Translations under genes and position numbers: made by a program
Notes under the pieces: model-generated
The model's input: only the letters and a program-made list of their open reading frames with translations
Told to the model about the DNA's origin: nothing
Database searches by the model: none
DNA from: Chitinophaga sp. Ak27
Lineage (GTDB): Bacteria > Bacteroidota > Bacteroidia > Chitinophagales > Chitinophagaceae
Reading direction: 5' to 3'
Length of the DNA stretch: 64,000 nt
Assembly (NCBI RefSeq): GCF_012726295.1
Contig: NZ_JABAOB010000005.1
Coordinates: 372,001 to 436,000, forward strand
Part shown: positions 51,783-59,691 of the stretch, in pieces
Numbering within the stretch: position 1 is the first letter of the stretch
Layout of the letters: each line of letters starts with the position of its first letter

Positions 51783-52676
51783 ATGCAGCGAAAACATATT
51801 CCATCCCACCATATCACTGATGGCGTTACTGTCAATATCCCCACCCAGCTGAAAGAGGTGCTGGTGGCAGCTATCAATGATGAAGGAAAAATAATGGAAC
51901 GGCAATATCCGCATCGCCACGACTATTACGAAATATCACTCCTGGCGGAGGGAGAAGGTATTCAGTATATCGATTTTACGCCTTTCCCCTTCAAAGGCCC
52001 CGTGGTATTTATGTTGTCGCCCGAACAGGTACATCTGTTGGTACGTGATAGAGGCAGTAAGGGCTTTACGCTCAAATTCAACGCCCCCTTCTTTAGCAGT
52101 GGCAATGATCCCGATAAACAGCTGTATGCCCATTTCCTGTTCGACAACCTGCAGGGCTATCCGGTTATTGCCCTGCAACCGGAAGAATATGTACGGCTGA
52201 ATGCTTTGCTCACGCTCACCCTGCAGGAATACGACAACGCCGGCAATGGCACCGGTGATATCCTGTTTTCCTATATCCGGGTGATACTCATGGAAATACT
52301 CCGCATTCGCCGGCAACGGTTCCAGGAAGTACATCTGCAACCGGGCCTCCAACAATCGCAGCTGTTGGCATTTAAACACCTATTACACCAACATTTCCAC
52401 GAGCAGCATGAAGTACAGGATTATGCCAACGCAATGCATATCAGTCCGCGACAGCTCAATGCCCTCACACAAAAACTTACCGGCAAAAATGCCGGCGCCA
52501 TGATTAAAGAAAGAATACTGCTGGAAGCAAAACGCCTGCTGTTCCTTGACAACCTCAGTATAAAGGAAATTGCCTACCTGCTTGGCTTTGATGATCCGGC
52601 CTATTTCAACCGGTTCTTTAAGAAAAATATGGGTATCGCCCCCCAGCAATTCCGGGAGCAGGAGCAAGACCGATAA
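51783..52676 (+). CDS. AraC family transcriptional regulator
   Basis: A 297-residue regulator with an N-terminal cupin (HRHDYYEISLLAEGEG, PVVFMLSPEQVHLL) and a C-terminal AraC DNA-binding domain (VQDYANAMHISPRQLNALTQ, LSIKEIAYLLGFDDPAYFNR, FFKKNMGIAPQQFRE). Divergently transcribed from the metallo-beta-lactamase-like gene with 83 bp between, the classical arrangement for controlling the neighbour. The effector is unknown. Confidence 0.9.
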   Translation: MQRKHIPSHHITDGVTVNIPTQLKEVLVAAINDEGKIMERQYPHRHDYYEISLLAEGEGIQYIDFTPFPFKGPVVFMLSPEQVHLLVRDRGSKGFTLKFNAPFFSSGNDPDKQLYAHFLFDNLQGYPVIALQPEEYVRLNALLTLTLQEYDNAGNGTGDILFSYIRVILMEILRIRRQRFQEVHLQPGLQQSQLLAFKHLLHQHFHEQHEVQDYANAMHISPRQLNALTQKLTGKNAGAMIKERILLEAKRLLFLDNLSIKEIAYLLGFDDPAYFNRFFKKNMGIAPQQFREQEQDR

Positions 52677-52678
52677 AA

Positions 52679-52721
52679 AAAAGCCATTGAAGCAAATTAT
52701 TCATTCGCTTCAATAGCTTTT
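52679..52721. repeat. Dispersed inverted-repeat terminator element, copy 2
   Basis: AAAAGCCATTGAAGC (52679-52693) pairs with GCTTCAATAGCTTTT (52707-52721), one mismatch. The right arm and flank (ATTCGCTTCAATAGCTTTT) match the element at 33471-33491 (ATTCGCCTCAATAGCTTTT) with one change. Both copies lie between convergent genes. Confidence 0.7.
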
Positions 52722-52745
52722 GGCTTGAGCCCTCAAGCGTTTTGC

Positions 52746-53468
52746 TTATCCTGCAATCAGTTCCCCATCCCTAAACAACGGCAGCACATTGGCGCCATCT
52801 GGCGTGAGGCAGTAATGTATATCTTTTTCCAGCCCGTACTTCGCTAGTCGCTGGTAGTGGGAGGCCTGTTTCATAAAGGTATAAATATCGTCTTTGGCGG
52901 AAATATAGAGGGCTTCGGCGGCAATGGCGGAATCGCAGTTAACGTCAAAATGTGCCTTAATACGGTTCACCACGGCCCCGGCAAAGAGGGTATCTTCCAT
53001 ATTGACACGGTCTTTCCAGGCGGCACACCCCAGGATAACATTTTGTTTTTGCGCCACCAGGTACTCGCATACCGCGCTGATATTGGGGAAAGATCCGGTA
53101 ATGATCTGCACCGCATCTTTGGCCATATGCAATAGCTTGGTACCGTTGGTAGTAGTGAGTACCAGGGTTTTATTTTCTATAAACCCGCGCGGATACTCGA
53201 AAGGAGAGTTGCCGTGTACCAGCCCTTCAGCTATTTTACCATCTCTTTCACCAGCAGTAATGCCATCAATAGCGCGACCAATATTCACACATTCTTCCAC
53301 GCTGGCTACCGGGATTACCCGGGCGGCGCCATTGTACAAGGCTGTACAGATGGTAGAAGTAGCTCGCAACACATCGATAATAACGACTATGCTGCTTTTC
53401 ACATCAAATAAGTGTAACAATGCCGGGGATAAACATACTTCCAGGCTGGGTTTATTGCTTTCTGTCAT
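52746..53468 (-). CDS. comB: 2-phosphosulfolactate phosphatase (ComB family)
   Basis: A 240-residue ComB-like phosphatase: IDVLRATSTICTALYNGA near the start, GERDGKIAEGLVHGNSPFEY, TTTNGTKLLHMA, and ILGCAAWKDRVNMEDTLFAG. ComB removes phosphate from 2-phosphosulfolactate in coenzyme M or sulfolactate synthesis; in Bacteroidota it may feed sulfonolipid (capnine) or sulfolactate metabolism, which is inference. 16 bp downstream of the SRPBCC gene on the same strand. Confidence 0.88.
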   Translation of the reverse strand: MTESNKPSLEVCLSPALLHLFDVKSSIVVIIDVLRATSTICTALYNGAARVIPVASVEECVNIGRAIDGITAGERDGKIAEGLVHGNSPFEYPRGFIENKTLVLTTTNGTKLLHMAKDAVQIITGSFPNISAVCEYLVAQKQNVILGCAAWKDRVNMEDTLFAGAVVNRIKAHFDVNCDSAIAAEALYISAKDDIYTFMKQASHYQRLAKYGLEKDIHYCLTPDGANVLPLFRDGELIAG

Positions 53469-53484
53469 TCAAATGCTTTTAACT

Positions 53485-53958
53485 TTAATCAAGGATCACC
53501 CGCCACTTCTCGCTTTCGGCAAACTCCTTAATAGTATTATTTCGCTCCTGCAGTAGCTTGGTCATATATTTTTGCAGATAAATCTTTTCAAATACTCTTC
53601 CAAACCAGCCATAAGGCGTACCAAAATCCATGATATCGATCATCACGGTACCGTTGCCGATTTCCTTAAAATGATGCTCATGGCTCATATGGGTAAAGTC
53701 GCCATCGGTCATTTCATCACTGAAAAACTCATGCTGTCGCATTGCAGTGATTTTGGTGGTCAACTCCCTCATCTTCCCAAGGTGCTTGGCCCGCCAGGTC
53801 ACGGTTTCGTTATAAGCAATCAGACCGTTGGTGCGACCTTTAATCGCTTCCTCCTGCCGGTGCGACATGCTTTTCTTGTGCAGCGTAATACTCCTGCTCA
53901 GGTCAAAGACCCGCTCCAGCGGAGCATGGATAACGGTAGTTAAATGGATAGTAGGCAT
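53485..53958 (-). CDS. SRPBCC (START-like) ligand-binding protein
   Basis: The ATG at 53958 gives 157 residues (an upstream TTG frame is rejected because it overlaps the gcvT terminator). The fold begins IHLTTVIHAPLERVFDLSRS and includes TWRAKHLGKMRELTTKI, MIDIMDFGTPYGWFGRVFE and a C-terminal helix, the layout of SRPBCC proteins related to cell-division-inhibitor/YndB groups. It likely binds a hydrophobic ligand. Same strand as comB, which it precedes by 16 bp. Confidence 0.75.
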   Translation of the reverse strand: MPTIHLTTVIHAPLERVFDLSRSITLHKKSMSHRQEEAIKGRTNGLIAYNETVTWRAKHLGKMRELTTKITAMRQHEFFSDEMTDGDFTHMSHEHHFKEIGNGTVMIDIMDFGTPYGWFGRVFEKIYLQKYMTKLLQERNNTIKEFAESEKWRVILD

Positions 53959-53971
53959 AGATATGGTAGTA

Positions 53972-54015
53972 AATATAAAAATTTCGGTGCTCCGAAAACT
54001 TTCAGGCACCGAAAT
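53972..54015 (-). terminator. Rho-independent terminator after gcvT
   Basis: ATTTCGGTGC (53981-53990) and GCACCGAAAT (54006-54015) form a 10-bp stem; the minus strand continues TTTTATATTT. Confidence 0.8.
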
Positions 54016-54047
54016 TAACAACTTTTAGCCGGCTATTCCTACTATTC

Positions 54048-55136
54048 CTAGCTCAGGAAAGGTACTTTTACCACTTTTGCTTTCAGGGCCTTGTCCCTTA
54101 CCGCAATAAATATTTCAGTATCCTGTGCTGCAAATGGCGTATTTACATAGCCCAAACCGATGGCTTTCTGCATAGAAGGAGACTGTGTACCAGAGGTTAC
54201 GCGGCCAATTACATTACCGGCTGCATCCTTGATTTCGTAATCGTGGCGGGGAATACCCTTATCTACCATTTCAAAACCAACCAGTTTTTTGGTAACGCCT
54301 TCAGCCTTTTGCTTTGCAAATATTTCGCTGGAAGTGAATGGCTTGGTGAATTTGGTGATCCAGCCCAAACCTGCTTCCATAGGGGAAGTTGTGTCGTCAA
54401 TATCATTACCATAAAGGCAGAAGCCCATTTCCAGGCGGAGGGTATCGCGAGCGCCTAAACCGATAGGTTTCAGTCCTTTAGGGCCACCTGTGGCAAAAAT
54501 AGCGTCCCATACCTTATCTGCTGCACCATCGGTATCTTCAAAATAAATTTCGATACCACCGGCGCCAGTATAGCCTGTTGCACTGATCACCACATTAGGT
54601 ACGCCGGCAAAAGTGCCTTTGGCGAAAGTGTAATATTTCATATTTACCAGGTCCACGTCGGTAAGTGGCTGGAGCATGCTGGTGGCATTAGGTCCCTGGA
54701 TAGCCAGCAGGCAGGTTTTGTCGGAAATGTTGTGCATTTCCACGTTGTTGGTATTGAACTGGCTGATCCAGTTCCAGTCTTTTTCAATATTGCTGGCGTT
54801 TACCACCAACATATATACTTTGTTTTCTTCAATGCAATATACCAGGAGATCGTCTACGATGCCGCCCTCATTGTTGGGCAGGCAGCTATACTGCGCCTTA
54901 CCGGCAGTGAGTTTGGAGGCATCGTTGCTGGTAACGCGCTGGATCAGGTCCAGTGCATGTTCGCCCTTTAAAATAAATTCGCCCATGTGGCTCACATCGA
55001 ACACACCGGCGTTTGTACGTACCGCCTGGTGCTCGTCGTTAATACCAGTGTAGGAAATAGGCATGTTGTAACCCGCAAAGGCGGCCATCTTGGCGCCTAG
55101 CGCAATGTGTTTCTCAGTAAAAGGCGTGTTTTTCAT
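54048..55136 (-). CDS. gcvT: Glycine cleavage system T protein (aminomethyltransferase)
   Basis: A 362-residue GcvT with family motifs [87 protein letters not shown] and [20 protein letters not shown]. It transfers the methylene unit from the H-protein to tetrahydrofolate. Monocistronic here; the H and P proteins are elsewhere. Confidence 0.95.
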   Translation of the reverse strand: MKNTPFTEKHIALGAKMAAFAGYNMPISYTGINDEHQAVRTNAGVFDVSHMGEFILKGEHALDLIQRVTSNDASKLTAGKAQYSCLPNNEGGIVDDLLVYCIEENKVYMLVVNASNIEKDWNWISQFNTNNVEMHNISDKTCLLAIQGPNATSMLQPLTDVDLVNMKYYTFAKGTFAGVPNVVISATGYTGAGGIEIYFEDTDGAADKVWDAIFATGGPKGLKPIGLGARDTLRLEMGFCLYGNDIDDTTSPMEAGLGWITKFTKPFTSSEIFAKQKAEGVTKKLVGFEMVDKGIPRHDYEIKDAAGNVIGRVTSGTQSPSMQKAIGLGYVNTPFAAQDTEIFIAVRDKALKAKVVKVPFLS

Positions 55137-55281
55137 ACTTTGTTTTTAAAACGGGGCAAAAATAGCATTTTGAGAATTACCAACCTTACACCCCATTTGG
55201 CGAATGACGGTTTTCAGACGAAAGCAATGTATTATAAATACTTAAAATACAATGATATAGTCAAAAGATCTTCTGGCAGAT

Positions 55282-55314
55282 TTGGCCATTCAACCACGGT
55301 AATTCGTAATTTTG
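55282..55314 (+). promoter_or_regulatory. Promoter of the M28 peptidase gene
   Basis: TTG (55282-55284), 22-bp spacer, and exact -7 TAATTTTG (55307-55314). It overlaps the TTG codon at 55312, ruling that out as the start and pointing to GTG at 55339. Confidence 0.6.
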
Positions 55315-55338
55315 CCCCAACACCCAAATCAGATTGCT

Positions 55339-56625
55339 GTGAAAAAGATCACCTGGCTGTTACCACTGGTAGTTGTTACCATCCATGTTTATGCCCAGAG
55401 AAAAGAGGACAGAAAAACCCTTGGTAACCTACAACTACATATTAATTACCTGAGCAGCAATAAGCTGGAAGGCCGCAGTACAGGCGCTCCCGGCGAGCAA
55501 CTGGCCGCCGCGTATATTTCCGCTCAGATGAAACAAATTGGTCTAAGCCCCAAAGGGGAGGATGGCTTTTTACAGCAATTTACCGTCAAAGAAAGCAAGG
55601 AACCCGCTACCACCTGCCACCTGACCATCAACGGAGATAAACTGGCAGCCGGCCAACAATATCTCCCCCTGCCTTTCAGTGCAGAAAAATCGGCCAAAGG
55701 AGAAGTAATGCCCAGCGTAAATGAACCAGACAATATCTGGTTTATCAACGTGGCAGAAATGGATACCGATAGCAGGAAAACACCACTGGAACAGTACCTG
55801 CAACAAACGCAGGTCGCTGAAAAATCGGGCGCCACCGGCGTAATATTTTTTAACGGGAAAGAATCTATTGCCGAAGTACAGCAATGGCTCGATCAACATC
55901 CCGCCACTACCGGCATTCCGGCCGTATGGGTTGGCAGGGAAATCAGCAAAAAGCTGGGCGCCGACGATGCCAACAGCTTCCAGGTAAATATGCAGATTGC
56001 ATTTAAAGCCATCAAACGTACCGGTACTAACGTAATCGGCTATGTGGACAACAAAGCCCCCCATACCATCATCGTAGGAGCCCACTACGATTTTCCCGGC
56101 TGGGAAAGTACCGCCAGATCAGATGATAATGTAAGCGGAACGGCCGCCTTACTGGAATTAGCCCGGTTGCTGGCAGGCTCCCGTCTTCATAATAATAACT
56201 ATGTGATCATCGCCTTTTCCGGAAAGGAACAAGGCCTATATGGGTCTAAATACTTCGCCTCTCATAGTACCGTAAACCTGGCCCAGGTAAACTATATGAT
56301 TAACATGGACGGTATCGGGCAGCTCAACCCCGGTAAGGCTTTACAGATAGGCGGGACGGGCACCTCGCCCGGATGGGCCGCCATCCTGCAGGAAGCCGCC
56401 ACCAACAAAGAGTTGCCACTGGCCTACGATTCCACCCTGGCCGGCAACTCCGATCATGCATCTTTCTACAAAAAAAATATACCAGTACTTTACTTCTATA
56501 CCGGAACGACGACCAGCGACGACAAGATAAATTATACCGGTACTCTCAACGTCCTTAAACTGGTGTATAACATCATCGATAAAACGAACAATAAAGACAA
56601 GCTGGCCTTTACCAGCGCCCAATAA
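55339..56625 (+). CDS. M28 family zinc peptidase, exported (GTG start, altered active site)
   Basis: The start is the GTG at 55339: it lies ~20 nt after the promoter and begins a proper signal peptide (KKITWLLPLVVVTIHVYAQ). The 428-residue product has an inserted protease-associated-like region (~130-230) and an M28 domain: GAHYDFPG (zinc His), ARSDDNVSGTAALLELA (bridging Asp), FSGKEQGLYGSKYF, MINMDGIGQLN, and NSDHASFYKKNIPVLYFY (zinc His). In active aminopeptidases the third motif is EE; here it is KE, so the general-base glutamate is missing. It may be inactive or use another base. Confidence 0.85.
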   Translation: MKKITWLLPLVVVTIHVYAQRKEDRKTLGNLQLHINYLSSNKLEGRSTGAPGEQLAAAYISAQMKQIGLSPKGEDGFLQQFTVKESKEPATTCHLTINGDKLAAGQQYLPLPFSAEKSAKGEVMPSVNEPDNIWFINVAEMDTDSRKTPLEQYLQQTQVAEKSGATGVIFFNGKESIAEVQQWLDQHPATTGIPAVWVGREISKKLGADDANSFQVNMQIAFKAIKRTGTNVIGYVDNKAPHTIIVGAHYDFPGWESTARSDDNVSGTAALLELARLLAGSRLHNNNYVIIAFSGKEQGLYGSKYFASHSTVNLAQVNYMINMDGIGQLNPGKALQIGGTGTSPGWAAILQEAATNKELPLAYDSTLAGNSDHASFYKKNIPVLYFYTGTTTSDDKINYTGTLNVLKLVYNIIDKTNNKDKLAFTSAQ

Positions 56626-56732
56626 TCACCCTATAATTACGAACCACTCAAAATTTGAGAGTTACATATAGGTGCGAAATGTATATTTTCGCATAAATAC
56701 GCTATTCGTAATATTTCAATTTATCCCTTTAA

Positions 56733-57128
56733 ATGGAAGAGAAACTGGCGCTTATATACCGGTATTTCCAGCTGTTGGAAACTTTTTCAGCAGATCCCGT
56801 TGAATTTGCCAGGATTTTTCATCCGAACATCATTCAGACTGAATATCCAAACCAGCTCTCGAATGAGATCAAACAACGCAATTTTGAGATCATGCTGGAA
56901 AGCATGGCCACCAATAAAATAATTTTGAAAACCCAGCACTTCAGCGTGCTGAAAGTGGTAGAATCAGGGAATACCCTGGTAGTAGAAGCCAAATGGACCG
57001 GTGAAATAGGCGTAGATGCCGGACAGTTCCGCCGAGGCCAGGTGATGAAAGCATTTATTTGCACCATCATAGAATTCCGCGATGGAAAAATTTACCGTCA
57101 GCGTAACTATGATTGTTACGAACATTAA
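56733..57128 (+). CDS. SnoaL/NTF2-like small protein
   Basis: A 131-residue cone-shaped NTF2-like fold: an N-terminal helix (ALIYRYFQLLETFSADPVEF), FHPNIIQTEYPN, and strands ending FICTIIEFRDGKIYRQRNYD. Such proteins bind small ligands or act as isomerases; the pocket cannot be assigned. It is followed 12 bp later by a lipoprotein gene and then nrtR, so these may be one transcript. Confidence 0.75.
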   Translation: MEEKLALIYRYFQLLETFSADPVEFARIFHPNIIQTEYPNQLSNEIKQRNFEIMLESMATNKIILKTQHFSVLKVVESGNTLVVEAKWTGEIGVDAGQFRRGQVMKAFICTIIEFRDGKIYRQRNYDCYEH

Positions 57129-57140
57129 ACTTATGCACTC

Positions 57141-57551
57141 ATGAAAAAGATATTATCACTCCTCACGATGGCCCTAGTCCTGTTTGCCTGTAACAGCACC
57201 CGCAACAAGGAACAAAGTACCGACCGGTCAGCTTACGACGTTATCAACGAAAAATGTTACGTATACCGCGAATTTAAACCCGCTCCCGGCGCTCTGACCG
57301 ACTCCGTACTGCAACTTCGTAAACAGCTGACCGACTACCTGGACCAACACCAATTCAAGGCTCATATGGCCGGGAAAGACAGCCTGCTCTTCCATCGTCA
57401 GAACGGTCAGGAAGTAATCATTGAGCTTCCCACACCACAAGATATCTGGGAACAAAGTACTATTATCGTTTTTGACCCGGTAAAAAATCCTTTGTTCGTA
57501 AATTTGCACAAAGGCACTGCCCAGATAGAACAATATATACAAGCAAAATAA
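57141..57551 (+). CDS. Lipoprotein of unknown function
   Basis: A 136-residue protein with a lipoprotein signal (ILSLLTMALVLFAC, cysteine at 17). The mature part is short and polar with no recognised domain. Located 12 bp after the NTF2-like gene and 10 bp before nrtR. Confidence 0.6.
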   Translation: MKKILSLLTMALVLFACNSTRNKEQSTDRSAYDVINEKCYVYREFKPAPGALTDSVLQLRKQLTDYLDQHQFKAHMAGKDSLLFHRQNGQEVIIELPTPQDIWEQSTIIVFDPVKNPLFVNLHKGTAQIEQYIQAK

Positions 57552-57561
57552 TCAGAAAGGT

Positions 57562-58248
57562 TTGCCCATTATACAAAACATCAGACTGACCGTAGATGCG
57601 GTTGTATTTGGATATATTCCCAAAGAAGGGATAGTGGTCCTGCTCATTAAGCGCACCATCCAGCCCTATCTGCATAGCTGGGCCCTGCCCGGCGGCTTCG
57701 TACTCGATAACGAATCGCTCGAAGAAGCTGTTACCCGCGAGCTGCTTACAGAAGCCGGCGTAAATATCAACTACCTCGAACAGTTGTACAGCTTTGGGCT
57801 TCCCGGCCGCGACCCAAGGGGTAGGGTAGTGTCCGTAGCCTACTTCGGCCTGGTAAATCCAACTAACTTTAAGCTGGCAGCCAGCTCCGATGCCGAAGAT
57901 GCCAGTTGGTTCAATATTAAAGATTTACCATCCCTGGCATTCGATCACGCAACCATTATCGATGTGGCAGTACAACGCCTCCGCAATAAAATCCGCTACG
58001 AGCCCATCGGCTTCGAACTGCTGGATAAAAAGTTTCCCATCGCCGACCTGGAAAAGCTCTACGAAACCCTGCTGGACCGGCCTATAGACCGTCGCAACTT
58101 CCAGAAAAAAATAAACCACCTGGGGATATTGATTGCCCATAACGAAAAACAAAAACAAGTATCGCAGGGGAGGCCCGCAAATTTGTTCAGTTTCGATGAG
58201 GCGAGGTATTTTAAGCTGAAGAAAGAAGGGATGACGTTTGAGATATAG
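57562..58248 (+). CDS. nrtR: NrtR-type regulator of NAD metabolism (Nudix sensor + winged helix, TTG start)
   Basis: The TTG at 57562 is preceded by AGAAAGG and gives the family-typical N-terminus (IQNIRLTVDAVVFGYI); no ATG lies near. Residues ~10-140 are a Nudix domain whose box GGFVLDNESLEEAVTRELLT has T in place of a catalytic glutamate, as expected for an ADP-ribose-sensing, non-hydrolysing NrtR. Residues ~150-228 are the winged helix (IGFELLDKKFPIADLEKLYE, RRNFQKKINHLGIL). NrtR represses NAD-synthesis genes; here the NadM-Nudix and NadV genes follow, with palindromic operators between (58681-58753). 228 residues, standard length. Confidence 0.85.
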   Translation: MPIIQNIRLTVDAVVFGYIPKEGIVVLLIKRTIQPYLHSWALPGGFVLDNESLEEAVTRELLTEAGVNINYLEQLYSFGLPGRDPRGRVVSVAYFGLVNPTNFKLAASSDAEDASWFNIKDLPSLAFDHATIIDVAVQRLRNKIRYEPIGFELLDKKFPIADLEKLYETLLDRPIDRRNFQKKINHLGILIAHNEKQKQVSQGRPANLFSFDEARYFKLKKEGMTFEI

Positions 58249-58255
58249 ATTTGCT

Positions 58256-58555
58256 TTAGTTAAAAAAATCTGAGTGAAGAATAGAGCTGACTAAAACATG
58301 ATTGGCATAGGCCTCAACCGTTATCGGCTCACAGGCGCATTCATCATTATACTTAACAGCCAGGCCAATAATCCAGTCGATGATCTCCTTTATAACACCT
58401 CCTTTCTGTACCTGGTTAGATACGCCTAATCGCCCAATTTTCATGGCAGGATAATACTCCAAATGCCTTTTAGGGTGACTCACAATTCCTCTACGAAATT
58501 TCTTGAATGCACTCTTTGGATACAAAATCCTGCTCCCGTATCCAAAGGCCATCAT
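58256..58555 (-). pseudogene. Remnant of a GNAT family acetyltransferase
   Basis: The minus-strand frame contains YYPAMKIGRLGVSNQVQKGG, the acetyl-CoA-binding core of a GNAT toxin-like or housekeeping acetyltransferase, preceded by KKFRRGIVSHPKRHLE and followed by PITVEAYAN. The protein lacks the N-terminal ~50 residues. After VEAYAN the expected F-Y-x-x-N/L-G/R-F segment appears in another frame (QLYSSLRFF), so a frameshift has broken it. The pocket sequence GxGxG is also eroded (QKGGVIK). Confidence 0.6.
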
Positions 58556-58680
58556 TACAAATGCTGAAGAAAGCAACAGTTCTTTTCCTACCTTTTAGTA
58601 GATAGGTTACGGCCAATATTACTGGTAATATTTTAACGACATACTCATAATATATTATCATTTTAATATGGCATTTTTAT

Positions 58681-58701
58681 TTTGTGTACTTTTTACAAAA
58701 A
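58681..58701. promoter_or_regulatory. Upstream imperfect NrtR operator
   Basis: TTTGTGTAC-TTT-TTACAAAAA differs from the perfect site at 58733 by one base in each arm. Centre-to-centre spacing is 52 bp (about five helical turns), suggesting cooperative binding. Confidence 0.5.
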
Positions 58702-58706
58702 ATATT

Positions 58707-58736
58707 TTGCCGATTCAAATCTCCTTTCTATATTTG
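58707..58736 (+). promoter_or_regulatory. Promoter of the NAD salvage operon
   Basis: TTG at 58707-58709, a 19-bp spacer and an exact -7 TATATTTG at 58729-58736, ~29 bp before the nadM ATG at 58765. The -7 overlaps the operator at 58733. Confidence 0.75.
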
Positions 58737-58753
58737 TGTAACAATTACACAAA
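58733..58753. promoter_or_regulatory. Perfect palindromic NrtR operator
   Basis: TTTGTGTAA-CAA-TTACACAAA, a perfect 9-bp inverted repeat with a 3-bp spacer, overlapping the -7 box and the transcription start. Binding would block transcription. NrtR sites are known to be palindromes of this size; assignment to NrtR follows from the adjacent regulator gene. Confidence 0.65.
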
Positions 58754-58764
58754 ATAGACTGGAC

Positions 58765-59670
58765 ATGCAAAATACAAAACCCACAGGAGTGATCATCGCC
58801 CGCTTTCAAACACCTTCCCTCCATGAAGGCCACCTGGAGCTGATCCGGCAGGTTAAACAAAAACATAACCGCGTCCTTATCATCCTTGGCGTTAGTCCGG
58901 TGAGAGGCAGCCGTAAAAATCCGCTCGACTACTACACCCGCGAGCGGATGATCAAACAGGCGTTTCCTGAAATCATTGTATTACCCCTGAGCGATCAGAA
59001 AAGCGACACCGTATGGTCGCAGAAACTGGATGAACTGCTTCACAACAATTTTCCCCATGAAACCTTTTTATTATACGGCAGCCGCGATAGCTTCATGAGC
59101 ACATACTCCGGTCGCTATACCACCACGGCACTGCCACCCGTAAAAGATTATAATGCTACCGCCATGCGGGAAGCCATATCAGATAAAGTATTTGATACGG
59201 AAGAATTCCGTGCCGGCATTATCTATAATACCTATAACCTGTTTCCATCCGTATATGCTACTGTAGATATCGCATTATATAAAAATAACAAAACACAGTT
59301 GCTGCTGGGCCGCAAACCAAATGAAGCCGAATGGCGTCTCCCGGGCGGGTTTTCCGATCCAACCGACGACAGTTTCGAACTGGCCGCTGCCAGGGAATTG
59401 CAGGAAGAATGCGGCGCTTTGGAAATAGGCCCGATGGAATATGTAGCCTCCTTACGGGTTAACGACTGGCGCTATCGCACGGAAGTAAACAAAATTATTA
59501 CGACTCTCTTCAGCACTGACCTGGTATTCGGAGATCCCGCCGCCAACGACGATCTCGAAGAAGTAAAATGGGTAACGGTAAAGGATATACCAGGCATGAT
59601 CAGCCGGAATGAAATTGTAGATACACATCTTCCGCTGATGGCTAAACTCACTGAAAAATATACTTACTAA
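58765..59670 (+). CDS. nadM: Bifunctional NMN adenylyltransferase (NadM) and Nudix hydrolase
   Basis: The start is the ATG at 58765, just after the operator (an earlier in-frame ATG at 58684 lies upstream of the promoter and is rejected). 301 residues: the N-terminal nucleotidyltransferase has HEGH at 20-23 and the substrate loop VSPVRGSRKNPLDYYTRERM; the C-terminal Nudix domain has LPGGFSDPTDDSF and ARELQEECG. NadM-Nudix proteins make NAD from NMN and hydrolyse ADP-ribose or related compounds. Followed by nadV after 21 bp. Confidence 0.9.
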   Translation: MQNTKPTGVIIARFQTPSLHEGHLELIRQVKQKHNRVLIILGVSPVRGSRKNPLDYYTRERMIKQAFPEIIVLPLSDQKSDTVWSQKLDELLHNNFPHETFLLYGSRDSFMSTYSGRYTTTALPPVKDYNATAMREAISDKVFDTEEFRAGIIYNTYNLFPSVYATVDIALYKNNKTQLLLGRKPNEAEWRLPGGFSDPTDDSFELAAARELQEECGALEIGPMEYVASLRVNDWRYRTEVNKIITTLFSTDLVFGDPAANDDLEEVKWVTVKDIPGMISRNEIVDTHLPLMAKLTEKYTY

Positions 59671-59691
59671 CTAAGACTAAAATATTGAGAT

